Shown: positions 8,208 to 17,534, numbered from the stretch's first letter. The stretch is 64,000 nt of DNA from Dankookia rubra (GCF_004355005.1 NZ_SMSJ01000019.1:1-64000), one strand, 5' to 3'. Notes: a model not told the origin generated them from the sequence alone. Made by a program: numbers and translations.

Positions 8208-10186
8208 ATGGCCCCCGCGAACACGATCCTCGACGAATTGGCCGTCGATCCAGCTGTGCTCGGCCGAGCCAACTTGGCCGCCGTGCTCGGCACGCTAGTA
8301 AATACCCGACCGCACGACCTACGAACTGCATTCTCATCCGCTGCTGCGTCCGCCGAGGCTGATCCCCCGCTTGCCAAGCTGTACACGCTGCTAGCCCTCG
8401 CCTTTGAGCCTGTCCTGCGCCCCCAGCAGGTGCAGGAGCCCTTCGCTCCCATGATGACGTTCGAGGGCGGTGGGCGCACGTTAGTGCCTGCTGACTTCGC
8501 GGCCGCCCATCTGGAAGTCTTCGGAGCGGCCCTGGACGCAGGCTTGCCCCCCGTCTTCAATGCCCGCCTAGCCGACATCCTTTGGGCACGCAGGCATACC
8601 GGCGGCGGCGGTCCGGCCAAGCACGCGGCCATGGCTGTCGAAGCTTACCTCGCCGATGCCAGGGTCAAGCAAAACAGCGAGGATTGGGTCTACGCGCCGA
8701 AGTCGCTGGAGAGGGCACTGCGCCTTTCCTACTTGGTGGACCGGCGGGGCGAGAGCACACACCGGAGTGCGCGCCAAGCGACGGCCGAGCTGGCGGCAGC
8801 CTTCGAGGCGGCCCGACAGTGGCGAGGCTTCCTCGACGCAAACCGGCTCATGCATGAGTTCGGAATTGGCGAGCCGACCACAAATGCAGAAGCTTGCGAG
8901 AGGGCTGCCGACGCGGCGGCGGCAACCGGCGGTGAGCTCTTAGCGGAAGGGCTTTGGGACCAAGCCGTCGCGTTCTGGCGCCGCGCGAGGGATGACGCGC
9001 GTGCTGAGCAGGCAGTCATGCGCACCGTGGACCTTGCCGTACGGCAGTCTGAAGCTCGGGAGGCGGATTCGGCCTCAGTGGCGGCTCATTTCCTTGAGGT
9101 CGCCATCAAGCGCCTGCGGACGATGCCGGTGAAGAGCCGTGGAGATCGGGAGAATGAACTGCGCGCGCGGCTCACCGTGCAGCAAGCGCGCATTGAAGCC
9201 GAGTTGGCAGTTATGTCGACATCTTTTGACGGGCGCGAGACTTGGGAGCGTGCCGAGGCCGCCGTCGCCGGGAAACCCCTCGCCGACGCGCTGGCCGCCT
9301 ACGTGATGCGCCTACGGCCGCAATCTGTAAGTGATCTGCGTGAGCAGGTAAGCGAAGACGCGGAGCGCTTCGTCTTCATGCACCTCGCACCAATTGTCAT
9401 CACCGCTGCGGACGGCAAGACGGTTCGACAAGTGCCGTCTATGGGCTCCAGCGACCCAGCGGAGCGCGAGGCCGCGGTCCGTTACCACATGGTTCGACAC
9501 GCCAATTTCCACCAGCATCTCTGTGGCAGCACTTACGTGGAGGCAGGCAGGCGTGCCATCGCGGCGGAGCACGCCGTTGCCGCCCGCGACCTGCTGCCCT
9601 TCGTAGCCCGCAGCTCCTTCGTTCCGCCAGGGCGGGAGCACCAGTGGGTCAAGGCATTCGCGGCTGCGTTTGACGACGACTTTACGACGGCGACGCACCT
9701 GCTCGTACCTCAGTTGGAGCACGCCCTGCGAATGCTGCTGCGGACGGCCGGCCACACCGCTGTTTCGATCGACCGGTTCATGCAGCAGGAGGACTGGAAT
9801 CTGAATCAGATGCTCCTCAACGAGGGACGAGCCACCACTGAGGCCATATTATAGAGCCGGCTTGGGCCATCTTGAGGCCGGCGCCGGGTCGCACGGGGAT
9901 AATACCTGTAAAACCGGCAAACTCATCCAAGTGCACCCAAGCCGGCTCTATAGGCGAGGACATGGTGTTTGATCTGGCCGCGCTCCTCGTCGACCGAAAT
10001 GGAATGAATCTGCGCAACGCCGTCTCACATGGCCTGGTAGACGATGGGGGCCTAGAAGATGGCCCAGCACGCTATCTATTCTGGGTTTGCCTCCGTCTCT
10101 GCATGCTGCCGCTCATCCTACAGGCCGTAGAAACGCGTCGTCGGCGTCAACAAGCGGCAGGAGAACCCGGCGTGAGTTCTGCGTGA
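8208..10186 (+). pseudogene. DUF4209 (HEPN-like) protein gene interrupted by a MITE
   Basis: The upstream frame gives 548 residues ending in TTEAIL plus a stop at 9852-9854, and the missing C-terminus follows at 9953-10186. Removing bases 9852-9952 (a 99-bp insertion plus one TA duplicate) restores a continuous frame reading ...TTEAILGEDMVFDLAALLV...GMNLRNAVSHGL. The helical repeat-like body and the C-terminal R-N-x-x-x-H motif fit DUF4209, whose RNxxxHG motif is of the HEPN ribonuclease type. The insertion removes that motif from the product. The intact ancestor was probably a defence or toxin-like protein of about 620 residues. Confidence 0.75.
9852..9950. mobile_element. 99-bp MITE with perfect terminal inverted repeats and TA target duplication
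   Basis: The element runs from TAGAGCCGGCTTGGG (9852-9866) to CCCAAGCCGGCTCTA (9936-9950), a perfect 15-bp terminal inverted repeat. It is flanked by TA on both sides (9850-9851 and 9951-9952). TA duplication is the mark of IS630/Tc1-mariner transposition. It is too short to encode a transposase, so it depends on one elsewhere. Excision of 101 bases restores the interrupted reading frame, which confirms the borders. Confidence 0.85.
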
Positions 10187-10190
10187 TGCT

Positions 10191-10450
10191 GCGTCCGGGC
10201 CCAGCGCTGGTGAGGGCGCTGGCGCAGGCGTTCCGGTACCAGCGGCTGCTGGACGAGGGGCGGTACGCCTCGATCAGCGAAATGGCGACCGCCGAGAAGA
10301 TTGAGCTGGGCTATTTGGGCATGTTGCCACTACTAACCTAACCCTGTTGGCGTCGGATCCCGTCGAGGTGATCCTCGATGGGCGCCATCCTCCTGGGCTC
10401 GGGTGACCGAAGGCGATGGAACCATTTCCGCCGGCGTAGATGGAGCAGCG
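10191..10450 (+). pseudogene. Third, frameshifted copy of the recombinase accessory protein
   Basis: The frame from 10191 reads PGPALVRALAQAFRYQRLL, YASISEMATAEKIELGYLG and then breaks down near 10330. Homology continues in another frame (an equivalent of LTLLA...VILDGR near 10345-10395, then a match to the final MEPFP-type segment near 10415-10450). The N-terminal about 40 codons are missing. It is a decayed relative of the genes at 5578 and 7579. Confidence 0.7.
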
Positions 10451-10557
10451 CGCCGCCCGTGATGTAGGCGGTGACAGCTCAGGTATAGAAGCGAAGCACT
10501 CACAGAGCATTGCGCTTTCGTGCTAAGCTGGCCGTGAAAATAGCATCACCCACCCCC

Positions 10558-10710
10558 ATGCTGATGTTCGAAGCCACGACAACCAGCCTCACCGCCATTC
10601 CAATAACCAGCTTAGCCGCTGGCGGCATGAAAAAGCGGGCACACCTTCAGTGCCTACTCACCAAGCCGATCGAGGCGCTGGAAGAGGGCCTCATCATTTT
10701 GGAAAGGTTC
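10558..10710 (+). pseudogene. N-terminal remnant of a second PD-(D/E)XK nuclease-like gene
   Basis: About 50 codons from an ATG (MLMFEATTTSLTAIPITSLA, then QCLLTKPIEALEEGLIIL) align with the first 50 residues of the protein at 6057-7148 (MPIYEARPEGIEPVAVTTFE, QRLLKDRIAVLEEGMLVL). The similarity stops before the catalytic core. With the broken accessory gene just upstream it preserves the accessory-nuclease gene order of the complete cassette. Confidence 0.6.
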
Positions 10711-10975
10711 GCCCTATGCGCCACTCGCCCCAACGAGTCTCGGCGGGCCGGCAGCCGGATGCGCGTCTCGGGAGAGCGCCGCAGACCTAGCGAGCCTCCG
10801 TGCCAGCAACATGACAGCGACGCAGAAGCTCACCTTCCGGCGGGTCGCCATGTCAGAGGGAGGCCGTCTTCCCCCATCAGGTCGGCGGCGTGATATGGTC
10901 GTACTCCCTGGCCGGTACCCGACCACCACGGCCGCGCGGTCGAGGAGCAGGCGAGGTGAAAGACGGAGAACTCGG

Positions 10976-12238
10976 ATGAGAAGCATAGCTGCGGCCGCCG
11001 CGATCGCTGCTCTGACCGCGCTCACCGGGCCGGCTGTCGCTCAGACCACGATTACCATCTCCTGCACCGATGCCGGCATGGAGAGGACGCTTTGCCAAGA
11101 GGGTGCCGAAGCCTGGGCCAAGGAAACGGGGAACAGAGTACAACTAATCTCGCTACCCCTCAGCAGCAACGAACGCTTGGCCTTTTACCAACAACGCCTC
11201 CAGACGGGTTCCAGCGATATTGACGTGTTCCAGATTGACATGGTGTGGATGAATACTCTAGCCACCCACCTGATTGACCTATCTGGAAGTATTGGCCGAG
11301 GCGAGGTCGCGCAGCACTTCGGGCCGATGATCGAGAACAACACCGTCAACGGCCGGTTGGTGGCCATGCCCTGGTTCGTCAACGCGGGACTTCTCTACTA
11401 CCGGCAGGATCTCCTCGAAAAATACGGCCGCCGCGTCCCGGAGACCTGGCAGGAACTCACCGAAACCGCCCGCCTCGTCATGGAGGGCGAGCGCCGAGCG
11501 GGCAACAAAGGGATGTGGGGCTACGCCTTCCAGGGAAGCGCCTACGAAGGCCTGACTGTCAATGCTTTGGAGTGGCTCGACAGCTACAGGGCGGGCAACA
11601 TCGTCGAGCCCGGCGGCTCCATTTCGGTCAACAACCCGAGGGCTGTCGAGGCGCTGACCACGGCCGCCTCGTGGATCAACACGATCGCGCCGCCCGGCGT
11701 GCTGGACCACAACGAGGAGAAAACACGCGAATTGTTCCAATCCGGCAATGCCGTTTTCATGCGCAATTGGCCCTACGCTTGGCCGCTGCTCAACGCCGAG
11801 CGAAGCGCCGTCAAGGGCAGGGTCGGGATCGCCGTGCTGCCCAAAGGTGGACCGGACGGGAAGCACACCGGCGCGCTCGGCGGCGAGCAGCTCGCGGTGT
11901 CGCGGTACTCGGCTGCTCCCAGCGAAGCGATCAGCTTGGTGCGTCACTTGACCAGCAGGGCGGAGCAGAAGCGGCGCGCGGTCGTCGGCGCTTTCAATCC
12001 GACGATCGGCGAGCTCTACAGGGACCATGAGGTGCTGACGGCGAATCCGTTCTTCAGCGAGCTCTACGGAACTTTCAGGAGCGCGGTGGCTCGGCCATCC
12101 GCCGCCGCCGGGGTGCAATACAGCCGGGTGTCGGAAGAGTTCTGGAGCACGGTCCACGCCATCCTGTCCGGCCAGAGCAACGACATTGGATCGGAGCTCG
12201 GGCGGCTCGAGAAGACGCTGGATCGTATCATCCGGTGA
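10976..12238 (+). CDS. ABC transporter substrate-binding protein (sugar type, family 1)
   Basis: A 420-residue periplasmic binding protein. Residues 1-22 are a typical Sec signal (MRSIAAAAAIAALTALTGPA, cleavage after AVA). The mature part fits the trehalose/maltose-type family: DIDVFQIDMVWMNTLA, VNGRLVAMPWFVNAGLLYYR, YGRRVPETWQELTETA, FMRNWPYAWPLL and GGEQLAVSRYS. The ATG at 10976 places the signal peptide correctly, while the longer frame from 10811 does not. No permease or ATPase gene is nearby, which is odd for such a protein. It lies between cassette remnants and the TIR module, so it was probably carried in with the island. Confidence 0.85.
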   Translation: MRSIAAAAAIAALTALTGPAVAQTTITISCTDAGMERTLCQEGAEAWAKETGNRVQLISLPLSSNERLAFYQQRLQTGSSDIDVFQIDMVWMNTLATHLIDLSGSIGRGEVAQHFGPMIENNTVNGRLVAMPWFVNAGLLYYRQDLLEKYGRRVPETWQELTETARLVMEGERRAGNKGMWGYAFQGSAYEGLTVNALEWLDSYRAGNIVEPGGSISVNNPRAVEALTTAASWINTIAPPGVLDHNEEKTRELFQSGNAVFMRNWPYAWPLLNAERSAVKGRVGIAVLPKGGPDGKHTGALGGEQLAVSRYSAAPSEAISLVRHLTSRAEQKRRAVVGAFNPTIGELYRDHEVLTANPFFSELYGTFRSAVARPSAAAGVQYSRVSEEFWSTVHAILSGQSNDIGSELGRLEKTLDRIIR

Positions 12239-12391
12239 GCGCCGGGCAGATGATGGTCTGGGTTCGCCAAGTCTTCTCTCCCCCACGCCGCGGCGGTCCA
12301 CGCCACCGGCGGCCAGCATCTGTCTCCGCGGCGGGTTGGAGCTGACGGCCCGCGCGCCGAGCGCTCGGGCAACTTGGACTTGTGCACCCTT

Positions 12392-15300
12392 TCACCGCCG
12401 GTCGAGCCGAGTCGGGTCAGGCGCTGGCATGTCGGGACCGCAGATCGCATCGCTGACGACGATCCCGTGCCGCTCGGCTAGGTCATCCAAACGCTCGACC
12501 CCTTTGCCGTCGAGCAGGGCGCAGGCCACCGCGGTGATCGGTCCAAGCGGCCAGTTGGAGGCCCACAGGCGCGCCGTGCCGTCAACGGACGCGGTGATCA
12601 CCCGCGTCTTGTCCGGGCTGAAGGCGGCGGCGCTCAACGCGTCCCTGTGTCGCAGCCCCCGGCCGATCGGAGCGCCGGTGGCCGCGTCCCACACCCGCGC
12701 CGTGCCGCCCCGATTGGAGTAGGGGTTGCTGGACGTGGTGAGCACCCTGGTCCCGTCCGGGCTGAAGGCGGCGAACTGAACGCTGCCCTCGTGGCGCATG
12801 GGCTCGCCGACCGGGGCGCCGGTAATCGCGTCCCACAGCCGCGCCGTGCGGTCGCTGGACGCGGTGAGCACCTTAGTCCCGTCCGGGCTGAAGGCGGCAG
12901 CGGTCACTGCGTCCTTGTGCTGCAGCGGCGGCCCGAGGGGCTCGCCGTGGGCCGCGTCCCACACCCGGGCCGTACGGTCGGCGGAAGCGGTGATTACAAG
13001 CACCCGGTCGGGCCCGTCGCGGCGGACGGCAGCGGACAGCACCAAACTCTCGTGGTTCATCTCCCGGCCGAGGGGCTCGCCGGTGGCCGCGTCCCACACC
13101 CGCGCCGTGCCGCCCCGATTGGAGTAGGGGTTGCTGGACGCAGTGACCACCAGTGCCCCGTCTGGGCTGAAGGCGGCGGCCAGCACGGGTCCTTCATGCC
13201 GCATGGGCCTGCCGATTGGGGTGGCGTCGTGGGCGCGCCACAGTCGCGCTGTGCCGTCCGTGGAGGCGGTGACCAACCGCGACCCGTCCAGGGGGCTGAA
13301 GGCAATGGACTGCACAGGCCCCTCGTGGCGCATCTCCCGGCCGAGGGGCTCGCCGGTGGAGGCGTCCCACACCCGCGCCGTGCCGCCGCGCCCGAAGAAG
13401 GGGCTGCCGGACGCGGTGGCCACCAGCGCCCCGTCCGGGCTTAAGGCGGCAACGGTCACCACGTCCCCATGCCGCATCCCCCGGCCAAGTGGCTTGCTGG
13501 TGGCGACGTTCCACACCTGCGCCGTGCCGACGGCGGGAACGGTGACAACCTTCGTCCCGTCCCGGTTAAACGCGGCCGACAGCACGGCCCCCTCGTGGAG
13601 CAGCGGGGGCCCGATTGGCTCGCCGCCGGCCGCGTCCCATAGATGCACCGCGCGACCATCGGAGACGGTGAGGACCCGGGTCCCGTCGTGTGAGAAGGCG
13701 GCGGACAGCACGGCCCCTTCGTGCTGCAGGGGCGGGCCGAGTTGATAGCCTGTGAACGCATCCCACAGCCGAACGTTGCGGTCCTGAGAAGTGGTGGCCA
13801 CCCGCGCCCCGTCCGCGCTGAACGCGGCGGACACTACCGGTCCTTCGTGGCGCAGCGGCGGCCCGAGCGGCTCGCCAGTGGCCGCGTTCCACAAGCGCGC
13901 CGTGCGGTCTTCGGAGGCGGTGACAATCCGCGCCCCGTCCGCGCTGAACGCGGCGGACACTACCGGTCCTTCGTGGCGCAGCGGCGGCCCGAGCGGCTCG
14001 CCAGTGGCCGCGTTCCACAAGCGCGCCGTGCGGTCCTCGGAGGCGGTGACAATCCACGCCCCGTCCGCGCTGAACGCGGCGGACACCACCGATCCTACGT
14101 GGCGCATGGGCTCGCCGACCGGGGCGCCGGTAATCGCGTCCCAGAGCTGCGCCACGCCTTCGATTGAGATGGCGAGGACCCGCGGCGGCCCGTTGTGGGA
14201 GAGCGCGGCAATGCGCACCGGCCCCAAGTATCCCTGGAGCGACGTGGCGCTGGGTGACTCGCCCCGCAGGTCCCACAGCCGCGCCGTGCGGTCGTCGGAT
14301 ATGATGAGGAGCCGGGCCCCGTCTTGTGACAAGGCGACATAGAGCACCGGCACCTCATGACGAAGCGGCGGCCCGAGCGGCTCGCCAGTGGCCGCGTTCC
14401 ACAGTTGGGCCGCGCCGTCGCCGGAGACGGTGAAGACCTTCGTCCCGTCAGAACTGAAGGCGGCGGAGAGCACCGGGACCTCGTGGCGCAGCGGCGGCCC
14501 GAGGAGCTCGCCGGTGGCCGTGCTCCAAAGTTGGGCCGCGCCGTCGCTGGAGACGGTGAGGACCTTCTTCCCGTCCGGGCTGAAGGCGGCGGAGAGTACC
14601 GGCGCCTCGTGGCGCAGCGGCGGGTCAGCTTCCATCCTCCCCTCCGTGGCGAGACCCATGGCGTGCAAGGACCTCTCCAGCATCGGGCGCGGGTCGGCGA
14701 CCGTTCGCGGCCACGAGGCGACCGCGAGCTTGAGGGCGTCCGTGTACCGCCCATGCAGGCTGGCGGTCTCCGACAACGCCGCGAGCGCGCGCGATACATT
14801 CGCGAATGTCTCGCGCTTGGCGGCCCGCGCGTCGGCCCAGAGGGCCACGGCCGAGACCGCGGCCAGGAAGAAGAACGCAGCCGCGGCCGTCGCGAGATTG
14901 CGCAAGCCGCGCGCCTTCTTGGCCGCCTCGGCCTGTTTCCAGGCCGCCTCGACCTGTTCCTGGGCACGCCTTCTCTCGGCCTCGGCCAAGTCGAATGCTG
15001 CTTGCCGCTCCCGCTTGAGGCGCTCCTCGTTGTCCTTCAGACGCTTTCTGTGGTCCTTGACGCTGGCCGCCACGAAGGCCCGCTCCTCGGCCGAGAGCCA
15101 AGACCGCCGCACGCGCGCCAGCGACTGGAATGCCTCGCGCTCCGCATCCGTCTTGGCCAGCAGCTTGTCCTTGGCCTCCGGGGCCGGCGCGTCGGCCCAC
15201 TCCGCTGCTTGGTCGGCCAGTCGGTCGAGGGTCCGCTTGTCGTCCTGCGCGTCGACCAGCCAACGGCGCAGCCTCGGCCAGCGCGTCAGCAGCGCCTCAT

Positions 15301-16960
15301 GCGCGATCTCGGCCGTCTCTCGACCATTCACCGCACCATCAACCTCATCCGCCTGATCCCCGCCGATGAGGGCGAGGCGGTTCCCCGCTTCGGTCGCCAG
15401 CTTTTGCAGCAGTCCCCAGCGCTCGTCCGGGAACTCGCGCCTCCGTGCGACACGGCGCGTGGGTCCGGCGGTGCCTTCCAGCCGTGCGAGCCGGATCAAA
15501 GCGGCCGTCACCTCCGCTTCCTGTGCCTCGCCACCGAGCTCCTGCTCGAACACGCGCTCCGCTTCGAGTGCGAGGGCACCGTCCACCCGGCCCACGCCGC
15601 CGTAGGCGCGCAGCAGGTCGCCCCCGAACTCCGCCCGCCGCTCCCACGCGCGGGTCAGCGCGAACTGCACCAGGGCGAGGTCGCCCGGCCGCGCGCCCAC
15701 GTCCCGGAGCACCGCGTCGGCCAGCGCCTCGCGCTCGCCCCGGCCGACCCCGGCCATTCGGAGCGGCTCGGTGACGATCCGGCGCAGCCCCTCGTCGGTC
15801 ATGCGCCCGAGCGGGTAGAGGGCCGCGCGCTCGTCCGCCTCCAGCCGGTCGTAAAGCGTCCGGCACTCGGGAGCCGAGAGTAGGTTGTAGTAGTCGCGCC
15901 GCATCGTCAGCACGACCGAGAAGGCCTCGTCCGCCGGATCGGCGAGCCCGAACAGCAGCTCCACGAAGCTCTTGCGCTGCTCCTTGGGCGTCGATGTCAC
16001 CAACTCCTCGAGCTGGTCCACCACCACCAGCGTGCGCGTGCGTTGCGGATCGAGTCCGCAGCGCAGCGCCCGCCGGACGCTGCCGATGGTCCCCTGCTCG
16101 GCCGCCTCAGCCATCTTGTTCCTGTCATTAAAGCTAACGCCAAGCCGCCGTGCCGCTGCCTCGACCGCCTTCCCAAGTGCGAGGCGCGGGTTCTGGCCGG
16201 GCTGCTTCTGGCCGAGCCGCTTTTGGCCGAGCCGCATCTCGACAACCTGCCAGAGGTTCTCGCCCCGCCAGCGGTCGTCCAGCTCGGCCAGCGCGCCGGC
16301 GCGCCAGCGCGGCACCAGCCCGGCCTTCACCAACGACGACTTGCCGCTGCCGCTATCGCCCGCCACAAGCAGCAACCGCCGCTCCCGCAGGCAGCGGAGC
16401 AGGTCCTCGGTCTCGCGCTCGCGGCCGAAGAAGAGATGACTGCGCTCCTCACCGATGGCGCGCAGCCCGAAGAAGGGCTCCGCCTCCGCCTTGAGGCCGC
16501 CGGCCTCGTCGCCGCGGCCGAGCGCCGCGGCGAGCAGCTTCCGGAACTCCTCGGGATTGTTCTCGGGGTCGCGCACGGCCTGGAACTGCCGCACGAAGCC
16601 GGGCAGCGACGTGCTGTCCACCCCGGCCGCAATCATAGGTACGAATGGGAAGCGGCCGTCGCCCTTGACGGCGCGCGACAAAGCCAAGCGTACTTCGGGC
16701 CAAACAAAAGCCGACACGCCCCGGGAGCCGATGTAGACCGCGAAGGCGGTGGCGCGTTCCTCAATGACTTCCTCGATCTGCTCTTGCCAGGGGACCCCCC
16801 CGGGCCGCAGGTCGTCCACGTCGAGCCACACCCGAAGCCCCGCCGCGAGCGCGTCCGGCGCAGCCTCAAGCCGCTGCTTCAGCCGCCGCGCGGCTTCGGT
16901 GTCCGCCCCGGCATGGCTCAGGAAGAGCTGCGGGGCGCTGCCGGCGTCAGGGACGGCCAT
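12392..16960 (-). CDS. TIR - STAND ATPase - transmembrane - WD40 repeat protein (predicted immune sensor)
   Basis: A 1522-residue multidomain protein. Residues 10-150 are a TIR domain: LFLSHAGAD, the loop VWLDVDDLRPG, and the putative NADase glutamate Glu89 in VWPEVRLAL. Residues 178-440 are a novel-STAND1-type ATPase: FFGRERE, P-loop GDSGSGKSS at 201-209, and Walker B LVVVDQLEEL near 311-320. A charged helical/coiled-coil stretch (600-685) leads to one transmembrane helix (about 688-708). Sixteen WD40 units follow (about 770-1470), typically HEGPVLSAAFSPDG...ARLWDAATGEPLG. The ATG at 16960 overlaps the stop of the SLATT-like gene by 14 bases, implying coupled translation. STAND proteins with TIR or membrane effectors act in antiphage defence; the function here is inferred. 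An upstream in-frame TTG at 17116 is unlikely as a start. Confidence 0.88.
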   Translation of the reverse strand: MAVPDAGSAPQLFLSHAGADTEAARRLKQRLEAAPDALAAGLRVWLDVDDLRPGGVPWQEQIEEVIEERATAFAVYIGSRGVSAFVWPEVRLALSRAVKGDGRFPFVPMIAAGVDSTSLPGFVRQFQAVRDPENNPEEFRKLLAAALGRGDEAGGLKAEAEPFFGLRAIGEERSHLFFGRERETEDLLRCLRERRLLLVAGDSGSGKSSLVKAGLVPRWRAGALAELDDRWRGENLWQVVEMRLGQKRLGQKQPGQNPRLALGKAVEAAARRLGVSFNDRNKMAEAAEQGTIGSVRRALRCGLDPQRTRTLVVVDQLEELVTSTPKEQRKSFVELLFGLADPADEAFSVVLTMRRDYYNLLSAPECRTLYDRLEADERAALYPLGRMTDEGLRRIVTEPLRMAGVGRGEREALADAVLRDVGARPGDLALVQFALTRAWERRAEFGGDLLRAYGGVGRVDGALALEAERVFEQELGGEAQEAEVTAALIRLARLEGTAGPTRRVARRREFPDERWGLLQKLATEAGNRLALIGGDQADEVDGAVNGRETAEIAHEALLTRWPRLRRWLVDAQDDKRTLDRLADQAAEWADAPAPEAKDKLLAKTDAEREAFQSLARVRRSWLSAEERAFVAASVKDHRKRLKDNEERLKRERQAAFDLAEAERRRAQEQVEAAWKQAEAAKKARGLRNLATAAAAFFFLAAVSAVALWADARAAKRETFANVSRALAALSETASLHGRYTDALKLAVASWPRTVADPRPMLERSLHAMGLATEGRMEADPPLRHEAPVLSAAFSPDGKKVLTVSSDGAAQLWSTATGELLGPPLRHEVPVLSAAFSSDGTKVFTVSGDGAAQLWNAATGEPLGPPLRHEVPVLYVALSQDGARLLIISDDRTARLWDLRGESPSATSLQGYLGPVRIAALSHNGPPRVLAISIEGVAQLWDAITGAPVGEPMRHVGSVVSAAFSADGAWIVTASEDRTARLWNAATGEPLGPPLRHEGPVVSAAFSADGARIVTASEDRTARLWNAATGEPLGPPLRHEGPVVSAAFSADGARVATTSQDRNVRLWDAFTGYQLGPPLQHEGAVLSAAFSHDGTRVLTVSDGRAVHLWDAAGGEPIGPPLLHEGAVLSAAFNRDGTKVVTVPAVGTAQVWNVATSKPLGRGMRHGDVVTVAALSPDGALVATASGSPFFGRGGTARVWDASTGEPLGREMRHEGPVQSIAFSPLDGSRLVTASTDGTARLWRAHDATPIGRPMRHEGPVLAAAFSPDGALVVTASSNPYSNRGGTARVWDAATGEPLGREMNHESLVLSAAVRRDGPDRVLVITASADRTARVWDAAHGEPLGPPLQHKDAVTAAAFSPDGTKVLTASSDRTARLWDAITGAPVGEPMRHEGSVQFAAFSPDGTRVLTTSSNPYSNRGGTARVWDAATGAPIGRGLRHRDALSAAAFSPDKTRVITASVDGTARLWASNWPLGPITAVACALLDGKGVERLDDLAERHGIVVSDAICGPDMPAPDPTRLDRR
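13811..14062. repeat. Two tandem 126-bp WD40-encoding repeats, almost identical
   Basis: Period 126 bp (42 codons): copy one begins at 13811 and copy two at 13937, with a third, diverging unit from 14063. The two full copies differ at only a couple of bases. Other blades share long identical blocks too, for example about 12793-12836 with 14099-14143, and about 12680-12740 with 13080-13140. Such identity at the DNA level shows recent duplication or gene conversion within the sensor part of the gene. Confidence 0.9.
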
Positions 16961-17534
16961 GGGCCCGCTCCGCTGCTCCCGTGCCCGCCACTCCCACGCC
17001 AACGTCACCACGGTCGGCTGCCGGTGTCGCGCGCTGGGCCGGAGCGCCGCCCTCATTGCGGCCTCTCCAATAAATGCGCTGCTCCTCGGCCACGATCGCC
17101 TCGACCGCCTCGACAAAGCGCAGGAACGCCGCCTCCTCCTCGGCCAGGCCGCGGTACTCGCCCGCCCCGTTCACGTACAGCCGCCGCTCGCGCTTCATCC
17201 GCTCGCTGGCCAGCCGGTAGGCGGCCCAGGCCTCGTCGTAGCGAGCGATCTGCCGCCAGCCCTCGGCCACCGCCACCGCCGCGCCGAGCAGCGCGGTCAG
17301 CACCGCCACCCAGGGCGCGCCGCGGAACACCTGCAGGAAGGCGGTGGCGGCGCCAGCCGTGACCACCGCCAGGCCGAGCGCCTGGGCGCGGCCCTTGAAG
17401 CGGGAGGCGCGCTCGCCGTACCAACGGCGCTGGTCCTCAAGGTCGCGCTTGAAATACTGCTCGGCGCGGGCCTCGCGGACCGCTACCCGCGGGTCGCGCG
17501 CCGGGTCCGCCGAGATGTCGGCCGCTGCGTCCAC
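16947..17534 (-). CDS. Two-transmembrane DUF4231/SLATT-like membrane protein (predicted effector)
   Basis: A 195-residue protein with two adjacent membrane helices, about residues 51-69 (QALGLAVVTAGAATAFLQVF) and 73-91 (APWVAVLTALLGAAVAVAEG). They lie between basic/helical arms: YFKRDLEDQRRWYGERASRF before, and RYDEAWAAYRLASERMKRER after. This is the layout of DUF4231 and the SLATT group, proposed pore-forming effectors in nucleotide-signalling and STAND conflict systems. The GTG at 17534 is chosen because GGGAGGACGGGAGG lies just upstream and the family similarity starts there; the frame is open back to 17708. It is read first in a two-gene transcript with the TIR-STAND gene. Confidence 0.75.
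   Translation of the reverse strand: MDAAADISADPARDPRVAVREARAEQYFKRDLEDQRRWYGERASRFKGRAQALGLAVVTAGAATAFLQVFRGAPWVAVLTALLGAAVAVAEGWRQIARYDEAWAAYRLASERMKRERRLYVNGAGEYRGLAEEEAAFLRFVEAVEAIVAEEQRIYWRGRNEGGAPAQRATPAADRGDVGVGVAGTGAAERAHGRP

Noticed and set aside
9852-9950. The inverted repeat considered as a transcription terminator
   Set aside because: It interrupts a coding frame, is flanked by TA on both sides and is removable in frame, which fits a MITE better.
12793-14150. Tandem direct repeats considered as a CRISPR array
   Set aside because: The repeats are 126 bp, contiguous and in frame with WD40 coding; there are no unique spacers and no cas genes.
14357-17362. Long plus-strand frames opposite the TIR-STAND gene (508 and 439 codons)
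   Set aside because: They mirror the repetitive GC-rich coding of the minus strand and show no domain of their own.
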